Assembly (NCBI RefSeq): GCF_001653235.2
Contig: NC_035793.1
Location: 3,968,001-4,032,000, forward strand
Reading direction: 5' to 3'
Source: Pochonia chlamydosporia 170
Lineage: Eukaryota; Ascomycota; Sordariomycetes; Hypocreales; Clavicipitaceae
DNA length: 64,000 nt
Each line of letters begins with the position of its first letter. The stretch's first letter is position 1. Positions 46,344-58,379 of this stretch are shown here, in pieces. The translations under genes and the position numbers were made by a program. Below the pieces are notes generated by a model that saw nothing but the letters and a program-made list of their open reading frames with translations, had not been told where the DNA came from and did no database searches.

Positions 46344-48855
46344 TTCGACCAGCGAATGAAGCTCAAAAAGGGGGATCTTTCGAACGGAATAGGAAACAAG
46401 ATCAGCGACGGAGCGCAGACTTGTGCTGCACTCAAGCCGACATAAGGCAGAGCTGAGGTTCTCGCCGTTTCTTGTGACAGGATTGGGTGCGCAAAGTTGC
46501 CTTCGTCCGGCCGGCTTATACGACGCGACAGGTAGCCGGTAGGCTCTCAAGCGCACATTAGTTATACTGACGAAATTCGATGACGACAGCAGAGTTATGG
46601 AGAATAGAACATATGGCAGCAGAAGCAAGCAAGCCAGAGGAGCAGGAAACTTGAGACGGTGGGGTCCAAAAGAAATGGAGGCAGGGTGCCTGAATATAAA
46701 TCACAAAGTGATGTGATATCGGCTGGTGGCCACAATCGCAGACACGGGCAGCATAGAAGGAGACTTTGCACTTCTAGACGGTGGAGCATTCATGCAAGTC
46801 CGATATGTTCTCACACTTACACAGTGTTGTGGATGAGGAAAAGAGAAAAGCTTGAGACTGCCTTGGACGGGTATGTCGAGCGAATCTGGCAGAATGCGGG
46901 ATGGGTGAACTAGCGGCTGTGTAAAAATCCCGTGGCGACGTTCACTTGCAAGGTCTCAGCGGCAGATGATGCCCTGAGATTGGCTGGTGTGAGAAATGGG
47001 TTCTGCAGATGGCGTGGGATGGTCACACAGAACATGACAGGGTCTGTATGAGTTGGCACACCCAACGGAGTGTGAAACGACCTGCATCACCACCGAAAGG
47101 AGCTTGGACGAAGCAACATCCCGAGCGGGGAAACCAGCCAGGCGTTCCGGTATTGAAAGGTGATATTCAGATTGCGCGTGGCTGGAATGTGGGATCCTTG
47201 GAAATCTTGTCAGTGATCAGGATGATTAAAAGAATTGCAAGCTTCATCATCAATCAAGCCTGGTAGCCCTACTTGAGAAGGATGAGTAGAAACAGCATGA
47301 GAAACAACATCAAAACTCAAAGGTCTCACAATGCCTTCATTCATTGCGAATTGAATAAGCCAAGTGCCATCCATCAGCATACTCCGGCAGTATTGGCTGA
47401 AGCAGAGCCAGATTCGGCCATTAGGGATATGTAGACAGGGTCCATGAAGAGAGCTGGAGACAATTCGAGGTGAGAGGATGACTTCGAGGTGGGGATGACA
47501 ATGCTGGGGGCCGTTGGTGTTGGTTGATGGACATTGAGGGACATTGATGGACAATTTCTGCGCTGCGATTCGGCAGACAGGACGAGCCACAAAGAGCCGG
47601 CACGGAGCGGGCGCTAATAGAGAGTGCCTCATTCGCCAGAGATCTGGAGGGTGGGACATGACTGCCAGGGTCCGTTCAATCAGGACCAACAGCACAAGGT
47701 TCTGGTGACAGCAACGACCAACCCCAGGCAGGTGCCAAACACACAACTTTGGGAAGGTGCGAGGCAACTTGTGTTGTCTGGTTGCTCGCCATTTACAGAG
47801 ACTTGCAGCTCCTCCATAAAATTACATCCTGCTTGATCATGAACAAGCATCAACCAACATAGAACAAAACCAGTTATTCCCAGTACCAAAACGGGACGCC
47901 GGTTTCCTCATCCAATTGCCAGACCGCAAAATAGGCCTGCAACCAACACAGAGTTGCAGCGAAGACACTCTACTCTTTTCTTCGTCATGTGCATTCTGTT
48001 GTACTACCGCCGGAGTCACGCTAGACGGCTCGGTTCCAACATCCGAGCGACAATTTTTTGCCATCGGCATCAGCCATTTGCACAATTTTTATTGAATTGA
48101 TGTGACATATCCTGTTGACCATCATATTCTCGCTTGGCTAGTCAATATTCATCTTTTGTCAACGGGATGGGTCTGCACTGGTAATTGGGCGACACAGGCA
48201 GTAAGCGCCCGTAGTTCACACCATCGCTCGAAGCCAGCCACTGTTTTGTATGACTTGACATCGATAGTTGCTCAAAAGCAGGCGAATGAAACTTTGGCAA
48301 GTCCGCCAAGATAACTCCTTTTCGTAAAATCTAATATCCTGCAATGACATGGCGCTCACATCGAGGCCTTCCAATGACACTGGTGCCAACTAAATTGCTT
48401 GATCGAAATCGAATAAGCGCGCTGAGCAATTGCCATATTAAAATGGCGGTTTCAAACAAAATGACCTAGAAAACGTACCATACCAGGACTGGCGGTATGA
48501 GAAGAAGATGAGTAACCATACGAGCTATTGCCCTCTGGACAGAAATTGACTGCCAATGTGGTAGGTCTGGTTTGCAAAGGGAAGCTTGAGCTCAAAGAGC
48601 TGAGCTTTGGCGGGGCATGCGTTGCCTCTACCCAGCCTCGTGCCCCGCCTGTGGTTTCATTGGCTGCTCAGTCAAGTTCAATGGATGCTCCCCACGAGGC
48701 TGAAGCCAACTTTTCTTTGACTCTCAACCTCATGAATTGAACTTGCTGCCATTCAACAGCATCATCAAGATTAGATTCTACACTGCCGCATTACGGTTCC
48801 AACGGAATTAGCCATCTCTTTTAATACCTCTACAAACACAGCTCCCAATTACAAC
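46344..48855. other. 2.5-kb intergenic region
   Basis: Divergent promoters of the ferric reductase and Rrp43 genes, with no gene I can support between them. A 185-codon minus frame (47767-47210) resembles no family and has unlikely composition. Short GGACATTGA-type repeats occur near 47527-47551. Confidence 0.5.
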
Positions 48856-49866
48856 ATGGCGCCTGAGGCGGGCTTGTCCCGTGCCACATTTGCCAAGCTC
48901 TCGCCGCATCCGTATCTTCTTGCCAACCTGGACGATGATGCTGTTGCACCTGCACGAAGCAATGGCCGCACCCCCGACGAAGTACGCCCGACAACGGTCA
49001 ATCTATCCAGCTTATCCCACCCTCATGGCAGTTCTCTAGTTCGCATGGGTGATACAACTGTCATCTGTGGTGTTCGTGGTGAAACTATCTTGACACGACA
49101 CATTCCCAACTACCGAGCCTCCAACAAAGAAACAGAGCTTTCCGACTACGATCTCCTGGTACCGAATATTGAGTTGGCAACCGGATCTTCACCCCAATTC
49201 CTACCAGGAGGGCCGCCCACGACGCTGGCCCAAACCCTGAGCACCAGAATATATTCTCTTCTCCACGATTCAAAGCTGGTCCAACCTGATGATCTTCGGA
49301 TATGGCATGAGAGGCCATCTGAGCACATGGTTGCAGACGAGGATAAGATGGAAGAGGACGAGGAGGACACTGATGAACAGAGTGGAGAGAAATATGTGGC
49401 TGCATACTGGGTGTTGTACATTGATATTTTCTTCATTTCCTTCGACGGGAATCCATTTGATGCAGCCTGGGCGGCAACACTGGCCGCATTGCGGGACACA
49501 AAACTTCCTAGGGCACGCTACGACCCAGACCGCGAGCTGATCATCTGCACAAGGAAGGACCCGAAGCCCCTCACAATTACCACCATGCCAGTCGCCTGCA
49601 CGGCGGCCGTGTTCACAGGCAAGGAGACAGACAGACATTCTGATGGAAAATTTTGGCTATTAGTGGACCCTGACAGGCTCGAGGAATCGCTGTGTGATGA
49701 AAGCATCACGATTGTAGTTGATTGCCAAGAGGAGAAGATGAAAATACTGTCAATATCCAAGCATGGAGGTGTTGTGCTGACGCCCAAGCTGCTCCGATCC
49801 AAAGGTCTCATGAATTGGGCGAACCAGAGATGGAACGGTGTGGCAGCAGCAATCACGGGCAACTAG
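48856..49866 (+). CDS. rrp43: Exosome core subunit Rrp43 (EXOSC8-like, RNase PH fold)
   Basis: Single exon of 336 residues. Residues 11-75 (FAKLSPHPYLL, then RPTTVNLSSLSHPHGSSLVRMGDTTVICGV in two pieces) follow the start of the Rrp43/EXOSC8 group. The second half (VLYIDIFFISFDGNPFDAAW, then AALRDTKLP) and the end (HGGVVLTPKLL) also match that group rather than Rrp42, Rrp45 or Rrp46. An acidic insert lies at about 157-178 (DEDKMEEDEEDTDEQSGE). In the eukaryotic exosome this subunit is catalytically dead and part of the six-membered ring that guides RNA to Rrp44, in both nucleus and cytosol. The exact paralogue call rests on remembered family patterns. Confidence 0.85.
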   Translation: MAPEAGLSRATFAKLSPHPYLLANLDDDAVAPARSNGRTPDEVRPTTVNLSSLSHPHGSSLVRMGDTTVICGVRGETILTRHIPNYRASNKETELSDYDLLVPNIELATGSSPQFLPGGPPTTLAQTLSTRIYSLLHDSKLVQPDDLRIWHERPSEHMVADEDKMEEDEEDTDEQSGEKYVAAYWVLYIDIFFISFDGNPFDAAWAATLAALRDTKLPRARYDPDRELIICTRKDPKPLTITTMPVACTAAVFTGKETDRHSDGKFWLLVDPDRLEESLCDESITIVVDCQEEKMKILSISKHGGVVLTPKLLRSKGLMNWANQRWNGVAAAITGN

Positions 49867-50392
49867 GTATTAAAAATATAAAAAAGAGCGAAAATGATAC
49901 CCAAGCACTTTTGGATCTTGCGTATATATGGCAACGGTGAATATATGAATACCTCAATAGCTCCGGGTGAGGGGGCCAGAGGATATCAGCTCCTGTGTCT
50001 ACGCAATGGACCAAGTTCAAGATTCAAGCATGTGTCAACCATTCGAACTACCCTTTCAGACGTGATTCTAGGGCAGTAGATACCGGCCGACGACTCAATC
50101 TACCGCTCCTGTAAAATTACAAGAATTTTGGACGCTCAATGCGACATACACAGCGGTACACAATGCATCAGGCGTTGAAAGGAGCGGGTGGATGAAGAAG
50201 AGAAAAAAAGGTCGAACGCAAAGTTGATGGCCCACAAAGATGTAGTCGTTCCCCTTCGACACGACACTAAGCCAAATACGACTAGACCCCACTGCTCACA
50301 CGCCCGGCCTGCAAAAACCCTCCATCCGACTTGCAAAACAAAATGCTTCGTTTCTCTTCCTCATCACTCACCTTCTTCACTTCCTCCGCACC
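49867..50392. other. Short intergenic region between Rrp43 and Rab escort protein genes
   Basis: 526 bp with the Rrp43 3' end and the promoter and leader of the next gene. Nothing else seen. Confidence 0.6.
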
Positions 50393-52165
50393 ATGGAATC
50401 CCTCTCAGACACACTGTGGGATGTAGTGATCAGCGGCACGGGGCTACAACAGTCCCTTCTCGCCCTGTAAGCTTTTTGGATTCCATTGGCTATGCTTTTT
50501 CCGCCGCACTGAATCACTCTGGCTGACTTGGGCGTTTGCTGACCATCTGCAAAAGAGCTCTTTCGCGGTCGGAAAAAAACGTTCTCCATGTCGATCCAAA
50601 CGAGTACTACGGCGGTTCTGAAGCTGCATTGAGTCTTGAGGACGCAGATGAGTGGGCTGAAAAGTATGCAGGCTCAGACGCCAATGCTCCGTTTGCTGGA
50701 GCAGAGGTGACCAAAGAGAGCGAAGGTCTCGCAGCATCGCGAACCTACAGCCTTCCGTTGGCGCCGCAGCTTATCCATGCACGGTCGGAGCTGGTGAATC
50801 AGCTGGTTTCGTCGAAAGCCTTTCGACAGATTGAATTCCTTGCAGTCGGGTCCTTCTACATCTACCAGGCTGCGGCAGAGGACTCCTCGCCCGCCCTGAG
50901 TCGAATACCATCGACACGGGAGGATGTCTTTGCTAACAAAGCTATTCCCGCGCGTGCGAAGCGCCTGTTGATGAAGTTTCTCAAGTTTGTTCTTGACTAC
51001 AATTCCGAAGCGCATGCCGATTTGTGGAAAACAAAAGAGTCTCAGCCGCTGGTCGAATTCCTGGAGACGGAATTCAAGCTGGACCAAGACTTGCAGTCAT
51101 ATGTTGTCACCTTGACTCTTTCCACAGATGGCAAGATCTCGGTACGCGATGGCTTGGCTGCAATTCATCGTCATCTTACCTCCATGGGTGTATTCGGATC
51201 AGGCTTTGCCGCTGTCTATCCCAAATGGGGTGGCCTGTCAGAAGTCGCTCAGGTAGGCTGTCGAGCTGGAGCTGTGGGTGGTGCAATCTACATGCTGGGG
51301 ACCGGGATTTCCGGTGTTCAACATGTCCAATCGGACGGCGAGACACAAGTTGAGGTCTCTCTCACCAACGGTGTGACAGTCAAGTCGAAGACGCTGGTGC
51401 AGAGCACAGACAAGATTTCGAGCGATGATACCCGCGTCAGCAGACTGATTGCTGTTATTGACTCGCATATTCCTCATATGTTCCAACCAGTTGTTGAAGG
51501 TGCTCCTACACCTTGCTCAGCAATTGTTGCATTCCCCACCGGTTCCGTCGTATCCGATGGCGGCGACGTTTCCGGCTTTCCCATCTATGCTTTGGTTCAC
51601 TCCAGCGATTCTGGCGAATGCCCAGCCGGACAATGTGAGTTTTTGCCTTTTCTTCTTGTTTTGTATCTTACTTCCTTGTGTTCGGATGAGCCTTTACAAC
51701 GAATACTTATCTACATTGTCTGAATTACAATGACGATTCCTATCTCTGACAACCTGATTGCACAATCTTATTTCTCTTCATTATTGTTGAATACCCTAAT
51801 ATTTTACTCGCTAATGAACTGAAATCACAGGCACCGTAATCCTGAGCACAGTTTCCAGTACCAATTCCAAGAAGCTCCTGAGCCATGCACTTTCGTTGTT
51901 TCTTGCTGCAATCTCAACATCCGAGCCCGTCAAATGCCTCTGGCGGATGCACTATGAGCAAACCGTCGGCTCAGCCTCCTTCATCGTAGAAAACAACGTT
52001 GGAGTTTTTGACCGGATAACCCCAGACTTGGCTTTCAACGACTCTATCCTGGACCCTGTGAAGAGAGCCTGGCAGATGGTGATTGGTGAGGCTAACGAGG
52101 ATGAGTACATGCAATTTGATGACAGAGAGGGTGTGAACGATGATGACGATCCATTTAATAGCTAA
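50393..52165 (+). CDS. mrs6: Rab escort protein (Mrs6/REP, GDI superfamily)
   Basis: Three exons, 50393-50466, 50556-51634 and 51831-52165, give 495 residues. The first junction rebuilds the dinucleotide-fold-like start DVVISGTGLQQSLLALALSR, followed by HVDPNEYYGG, a hallmark of the GDI/REP family. The REP rather than GDI identity follows from the longer insertions after residue 60, the divergent central part and the acidic tail (DDREGVNDDDDPFNS). Mrs6 presents newly made Rab GTPases to geranylgeranyl transferase II and delivers them to membranes; it is essential in yeast. Conserved segments include YPKWGGLSEVAQVGCRAGAV (near 225-245). The last exon is short of known domains but stays in frame and fits the family C-terminus. 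Confidence 0.92.
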
Positions 52166-52673
52166 GGAGGCACGATGCCCACGAGACCATGTAACTGAAT
52201 AAAACAATTATACCACCAGTAAAGTACTCTTTTGCCGCTGTATCCTTTGGGGTCCCAACGCCCAGAAAATTGAAGATATGCGAAACGCCTAAATGTCCCT
52301 TGACTTCTTCCCAGATGCAGCCCTCAGGCTAGCAGGTTTGGTACGATTCCTCGGCCAAGAGATAAAACTCAGACTCCGTGATTAGTATTCGAGTTCCAAA
52401 CCTGTTCCATAATGCGTACCGCTCCGAAGATCTCCAGAGCCAGACCACTCTCCCGTAGGTGACAGTCCGTAATTCTCTGTGATGTGTTTTTTCCAAGGAA
52501 ACGAAGTTAAATCAAGAATCAGTGAGAAAATTAAGAAACAAGGCAGAAAACAGCAATCAAGAAACAAACGGGCAAAACTCAGCAACGAATAGCACCAAGG
52601 TACGTGAAATCCAGTCCCAAACCATCGGCTACAACTCCTTCCCATCAGATGCATTCATGACACTCAAAGTAAA
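52166..52673. other. Convergent 3' region
   Basis: 508 bp between the stops of the Rab escort protein and Rec8 genes. It is expected to hold both 3' UTRs; no gene was seen. Confidence 0.6.
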
Positions 52674-54908
52674 TCATTCAACGATTGTGGTGCCCAGGTT
52701 CAAAACTTGAGCGGTCAGTCCAACGCGAAGAGTACCAAAGGGCTCATTGTTCGCAATGCCATCCTGCTTGACGGCGATGAGATTCTTGGTCGCAAGTGAA
52801 AGGACGTGAAGAAAGGCCTGTGATGCGACTGCCTTGCTGTGGAGTTCTGGATTGGCAAGATCTTCAAAGTCAATCCAGTGTTTCTTGTGTAAGCCGTCGT
52901 TTTCAAGGACTCCATGCTCGGCTGCTTGCTCTGCGACGTATCCCAGGAAACGTTGGCTGTAGGCATCTAGCCCCTGGGTAGACGGTGTGGCATTTTCAGC
53001 ACCAAAATCCAAAGCCGCTTGGTCTTGTTCGAAGTTAATAGAAGATGCCTGAGAACCGAACCCTACGAATCCAAGAGGGTCTTCCACGGGGTCACTGTGT
53101 CTTTCGATGGAGCCGATGATGCTGCCTCGGTCGTGGAGGGGGCTCGGTGCGGCGGTGGACTTCCGGGCACTTCCTGGAGCACGAGTTGCTGAGCCAGGTG
53201 CCGCGGATCCTTGGCGGCTCCATGGCATGAAAGAGGATGTAAGTTTGTCTTCGAGTGGTGCGACTGCTTCTAAGCCAAGTTCTGGAGCGGTGTCATCGTC
53301 GAAATCGAGACCTCCGCCAAGAGTAGGGCCAGCTTCTCCTCGAGCAAACTCGTCTTCTTCTAGGCGCTGCCTTACATTTCTGTTGTCATCCTCCTCGACG
53401 CCGAATGCTTCAGGGGACTTGCGTCGTCTGGATTTTCTGGTGTTATTGGCTTGGTGGTCATCGATCTGTACTCCCAGTAGCCGAGCCTGTAGAGCTGTGC
53501 CCGCAAAGTCCGGCGCCAATGGATGACGGAGACCAAAGTCTCTTTCAAATCCTCCAACACCTGATATTCCATTGCTGTATAGAAAGGCCAGAGCATTTCT
53601 TTTAGCTTGTGCTTGCGCTGTGATTTTGGCTTTCTTCCGAGCTGCTCGCATGGTGGCCTCATAGTTCTCAGTCCAACCACGAAACGTATCTCGTGGGACT
53701 CGAATATCCTGATCGAACATGAGACGAACCTTCCTTCGAGGAGCAGCTTTATATGCAACCACTCCTTTGCCATCTGTAGTCTCTGTGGTAAGTGTCGGCG
53801 TGTCGGTGTTGAGTCCTTTGCTGGCTGGGTGCACGGCAAACGGCTCTGCATCGGGCAGTGCAGCTTCACCGAAATCGAGAAAAGGTTTCTCAACAAGATC
53901 AGCAGCACCTTGGGCTCGTATATTTCCCATTCTTGTTAGAGTAGTGCCAGCGGTATGCAATGGGTCTGGGCTGGTGCCACGAAGTAGCGGAAGTTCAGGC
54001 TCTTCATCGCATACCCCGATCAAGTTGCCATTACCGTCAAAGTCAAGACCAACACCGCATATCGGGTCAAGCTCATTTTCAGCAAAAGGAATAAAGTCAG
54101 GCATATTGTCTATCTCATGGATGCCCTTGTTGAATGGTGAGCTGTAACGGCCAAGATCACCAGGTAACTGGTAGCTTCCGATAGAGTGTGACGAGGGAGG
54201 TAGGTCCAGGCCAATAATGCTGGAGCGGCGGCTGGTGCACGCACTTGGCAAACTGATGTTGTCAGGTGGTGACATCTGGGAGTATCTAAGGGCCGACTCT
54301 TGAGTAGAGGTAAAGTTGAAGAGAGTCTCGCTGTTGAGTAGCTTGTCCAGCCCAGGAAGCATGGCCAAGGGGTCGAAGCTTGGGTCGTCTTGAAGTGTGA
54401 TGTGCTGGCGTCTTGTAGTATGTTAGTCCGCAGTATCATTTGATGCAGCAGATAGATGGTAAGCTAATACGAACTTTGTCTTTCCGGCCTTTTCATCAGT
54501 CTCGCTCGTCTTCATGGACCGAAAATAGGTCATCATATCCGACTGTGTCTTTCCGGCATCCGAAAGCACATAGTTGCATTGATGAGAGAAGACACGTGAC
54601 ACTCCATATAATAGATTACCTTGAAGTCGTAGAGCAAGAGGGGCTCCGGGATCGAGGATCTTCTCACACGCTCTGGGGATATTGACCTCTTGGAGGGTCT
54701 TACGATTCAGCTTCCTCTGGCTGCCTTTTCCAACAGTTGCAACAAGCCTGGGACGTATTAGCGAGGCCATTGTATCGATTAGATGCCCATGATTAAGGGT
54801 ACCATATTGTTGCGACACCATATTGGTTGTTAGTCAAGACTGATATTTGTCAGTCCGTATTCATGAGATGTAGAGTGTGGAAATCGTACTCTCGTGACTG
54901 AAAAACAT
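52674..54908 (-). CDS. rec8: Meiotic cohesin kleisin Rec8
   Basis: Four exons on the minus strand, 54908-54890, 54839-54803, 54747-54475 and 54411-52674, give 688 residues. The first two exons are 19 and 37 nt; splicing yields MFFSHEILTNNQYGVATIW and then LVATVGKGS, the exact N-terminal pattern of Rad21/Rec8. The N-terminal domain (about 1-115, with ALRLQGNLLYGVSRVFSHQC) binds Smc3. The middle is long, acidic and disordered with many Ser/Thr, where separase and kinases would act. The C-terminus (KHWIDFEDLANPELHSKAVASQAF..) is the winged helix that binds Smc1. Rec8 replaces Rad21 in meiosis and holds sister chromatids together. The third donor is ambiguous: GTTCGT (used) or GTATTA six bases on with another acceptor changes only one or two residues. 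Rec8 over Rad21 is judged from the N-terminal details. Confidence 0.88.
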
Positions 54909-56265
54909 GATGGCTTTGGACACTGACAAGACACTTAAAAAGGTTTAAGCTTTCCCGAGAGAATATGGCATATGGTATGCTTTCAAAGAAGCGGCAGTAT
55001 GTCGCCAAGTATCTTGGTTATCCCGAAAACGAGGATGGTATCAGCTGTTGATCTATTTGACCTGTGACACACATGGGAAGTTGGAAATGCAAATGTCATT
55101 GAAGATGGAGACCAAGACGCGACGAGACGCGACAAGGTGCAAGCTTCTTCATGTTGAATCGACATCAGCTGGCAGATTTCTCCTTGGCAGCTGTCGACGT
55201 GGACGCTGACAGCTGTCACGTTGGTCTCGCATAATATTGCCTTTAGAATGTCTGACATAGCATAATGATGCTAGCACTATTATTCTCTTATTCAGTGGCT
55301 TTTCAGCAACAATAGATTGTAATGACATGATTGTATGCTGCACCAATTGTTGCAACTATTGCGTTGAGATTTCAAGCAACTGCAGTGGCTTGAGTGGGTG
55401 GCCATCGTCAAGGTCTTGCTGGGCTGGGAAGATGATATGTCTGTCTGCACAATCTCCTTCACCAGGCACAGCAGATGGAATTGTTCGGCATCTTGCAAAT
55501 TCAGGTCTACGGTCTACGCCGCTTTCAACAACCCTCTTGTCCGTCGGGTATTTTCTGTCCATGGGCTGTTTGTGTGTGTCCCTGGTCCTCCACCTGGGGT
55601 GAGGCCAATGGCGAGATTCCGCCAAACGGAATGCAGCCATTGTCCAACAAGCCATCTTCCCTATTTAGATGTGTTGAAAGGCCCAGAGCAACGTATTGCC
55701 CTACCAGATGCAAGCATCTCCGTTGCATACCGGTGATTGCCGCTGTGGTGATCTGATCCCTGCCTTTTTGTCTGCGTAAGGGCTGTGTCTTGATGCCTCG
55801 CTTGTCCGATCTGTCTCTGATGTGTGTGAAGGATTGTCCAGACTGGAGTCCGGTATTGGGGGCTAAAATAATAGGACCGGGAGCCAGGCAAAAGGGAGTT
55901 ATGTGATATGCAAATTCACACACTTGTCACGCAAGCACTACTAGTGTATTGTGAAGTGTTGGTGCATACTGTATAATACTTGAGGGTATATTACCCTGTC
56001 CTCTCACAGGCAACGTCTACATGAATTGGGTTTGATGTTTTCTCTGGCCTGCATGCCCGGCTGACAAGGTCCGCCAATGGCTTAGAACAAGGCGTGGTTG
56101 AGATACCCAATCAAGAAGGGTACATCACCTACCATGACAGCCTCGGATACTTGGGTATGCTGTTGATACCGAGTATCGTTGGTGTAAAATGAACTTCTCA
56201 AGACATCTGTACTTCTGGATCTTCTTGTCTTTGCCAATTGTATGTAATTTAGGCTGATTGATTAA

Positions 56266-56386
56266 CGGTGGGGGGTCAGAAGTATTTGAGCAGGGAAAGG
56301 TATCGCATATCGCGTTGTGTGCTGAGGCATATGGAGCTGTGTTAGTGTATACTTGGATATGTTCAAATACATTGAACCACAGACTG
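56266..56386 (+). mobile_element. 121-bp miniature inverted-repeat element, copy 2
   Basis: Same length and orientation as the copy at 35020-35140, with about 111 of 121 bases equal by eye. It starts CGGTGGGGGGTCAGAAG and ends CCACAGACTG. The right flank is TA (56387-56388); the left flank reads AA, so one target base seems to have changed. Differences are single substitutions only, which suggests two old insertions of one family. Confidence 0.7.
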
Positions 56387-56671
56387 TAGCTCTGGTAATC
56401 GTTTCGCAAGCCATTCCAATCCAGGCGCCCAGTTCAGCACATTAGGGTCCATGACTTAGACTCTGGCTCTAGCTCTTACAGCGAGGGAAACGAATCCAAC
56501 ATCGACATTAGGGGTGATTTATCGTTGAACCGTGCCAAGTTTCTCCTTTGGTGTTCAAATGAGAAGGTGAGCTGTACAGATTAGCACACAGGAAAAGTGA
56601 TTAGAGTCCCGTGTTGGTCGACTGGCATTCACAATCAGATATTCATAAGTTTGCTCTTGGTACGCGCAGGA

Positions 56672-57475
56672 CTATCCCGGCCCCGGTCCAAGGTTGCACA
56701 GGGTGGCGTTAGACATTGCCAGATTGTCACTCTGAGGGTCTGGCGCGGCGCACGGAAGCTGCCCCTGGGCTGAAGATTGGATAATGGATGGGATGACCAC
56801 AAGGCACTGTACGTATGTGGTAGGGAAGACAGGTTTGCATTGAGGTCCCCAATGTACGGGCTGTGAGTGCCGCTCCTCAGGTGAGACTGGCAAGAGGACC
56901 TGATGATGGCACAACATCAGGCGTAAGGTGTTGTCTAACATAGCTTTGTGCGCGCTGTGACGAACGTAGAAAGATCCAAATGTAGCCACCAGCGTCGAAG
57001 TACGGAGTAGGCAGCCAACAAGTGACCCTGGGATGGACCAGCAAGTTCGTCTGCAGCCACTGCGGGACATGGCAGGATAAGCTGGGCGTTTGTGTCGTAA
57101 TTTGCCCGAATTCATGCTCCAGGGTTGATGTTGTACCGAAAGTCTGGTGGCTGAATGCTGGTGCATTGTTTGGTTTGGATACATAGTCAAGGGCAATATG
57201 GCGGATGAATGTGGTCTTTGATGAGACTGGACAGACGGAAAATGGTGCGATCTATCAGGCCACATCACGGTGTTGACCTGCCGGCAGTTCTCGCTCGCAA
57301 TAAAAAGTTTCGTCAGTCGTGATTGCCGGGCATGAAACATGTCATCGAGGATCATCAATGAAAGCCGTGGCCACGCCAGGACCTGGATCGGTTTGTTAGT
57401 GTCAATTATTGCTTTGAAGTGCATGTTGCAGAAACCGACATGACATGACATGGAGACTAGCTGATTTAGTACCAT
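56672..57475 (-). CDS. Unrecognised 267-codon open frame; status uncertain
   Basis: An ATG frame of 267 codons in otherwise empty DNA. It is longer than expected by chance in DNA of about 50% GC, but its composition is odd for a protein, with many His, Ser, Met and Cys and few Glu or Asp, and there is no domain, signal peptide or repeat. Hydrophobic stretches are short. A 116-codon frame ends just upstream (57849-57499, minus) and could in principle be a preceding exon. I assign no function; it may be noise. Confidence 0.2.
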   Translation of the reverse strand: MVLNQLVSMSCHVGFCNMHFKAIIDTNKPIQVLAWPRLSLMILDDMFHARQSRLTKLFIASENCRQVNTVMWPDRSHHFPSVQSHQRPHSSAILPLTMYPNQTMHQHSATRLSVQHQPWSMNSGKLRHKRPAYPAMSRSGCRRTCWSIPGSLVGCLLRTSTLVATFGSFYVRHSAHKAMLDNTLRLMLCHHQVLLPVSPEERHSQPVHWGPQCKPVFPTTYVQCLVVIPSIIQSSAQGQLPCAAPDPQSDNLAMSNATLCNLGPGPG

Positions 57476-58129
57476 TGCAGCAAATGCGCTAATATTGCTC
57501 AGACTCCAGTGATGGGCCAGCTGAGACCAATTCTGGATGCAAAGCTGACTTCAGCCGCTTCACGCGAACTTTGTTCAGACTTGAACATGTTGAACTTGGG
57601 AGTTGATCCGACCAACACTGCGATTGTGGGAACCAAGTTGAGCATCACGGAAGGAGCACCACACCGACTAGACGCGACCAATTCAGTAGGAGCTACGGAA
57701 TACATGTGGCCATCACATGACCTCCGTAAACTTGAAGCATTTCGTCGGACTTGTTGGATCTGGAATGAAACGACAGCAACAGATATACGCTGACCTGCAC
57801 CGAAACGTTTGAGTCGACCGAGGGTAATGTTCAACGTTCCTTGTTGCACTGCCCCATTTTGACCGTGGCAGCCAATATAACCAACTCTGGTCTTGTTGTC
57901 TGGCTACCACCCCGAATAGTTGACTAGTAATATGCGGGCTGGGACCTGGAACCGCACATACAAAGCACCCCAGACTGTATCAGCATAATCCTGTACGGCA
58001 ACCCCCGTTGAGAAAGATTGTCGCCCTTCTTCACCATACCCTCAGCTCGACGCTTGGCATCAGTTAGCGAGAGCCGGGCCGGTTTTGCCTGGACTGCTGG
58101 ATGGACTGAGCTGGGCTTGGCTTGGCTGG

Positions 58130-58168
58130 GGTGGCTTTTGAGGGTGGCTTTTGAGGGTGCCTTTTGAG
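58130..58168 (+). repeat. 13-bp tandem repeat, three copies
   Basis: Units GGTGGCTTTTGAG, GGTGGCTTTTGAG and GGTGCCTTTTGAG stand head to tail, followed by a partial GGT, about 210 bp before the start codon of the Zn2Cys6 gene. They may be a regulatory cluster or a simple slippage product. Confidence 0.8.
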
Positions 58169-58379
58169 GGTCTAGCCGTGGCTCCCTCCAAGGATCGATC
58201 GAATCCACAACAGACTTCAACATCCTCGCCGGCAGGCAAATAAACACCAGGACATTCCCTTCATTGTCTCTGGTGAGACCAATCTACCCACAACTGTATT
58301 GCGCACCAAGATCAACTGATCCGTCCCGTTCGCCACGAGACATTCTTGCCGGACCGCGACCGTTTTGCCGGCAAACGTC

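Larger units (their letters stand above)
54909..58379. other. 3.4-kb intergenic region with mini-transposon and one long unexplained frame
   Basis: It holds the Rec8 promoter, the 121-bp element at 56266-56386, an unrecognised 267-codon frame at 56672-57475 (listed separately), a TACGGAGTA word at 57001-57009, and a 13-bp tandem repeat at 58130-58168 in the leader of the Zn2Cys6 gene. Confidence 0.5.

Noticed and set aside
47210..47767. 185-codon frame on the minus strand in the intergenic region before Rrp43
   Set aside because: High Cys, His and Pro content, no family likeness and no helpful context; length can occur by chance.
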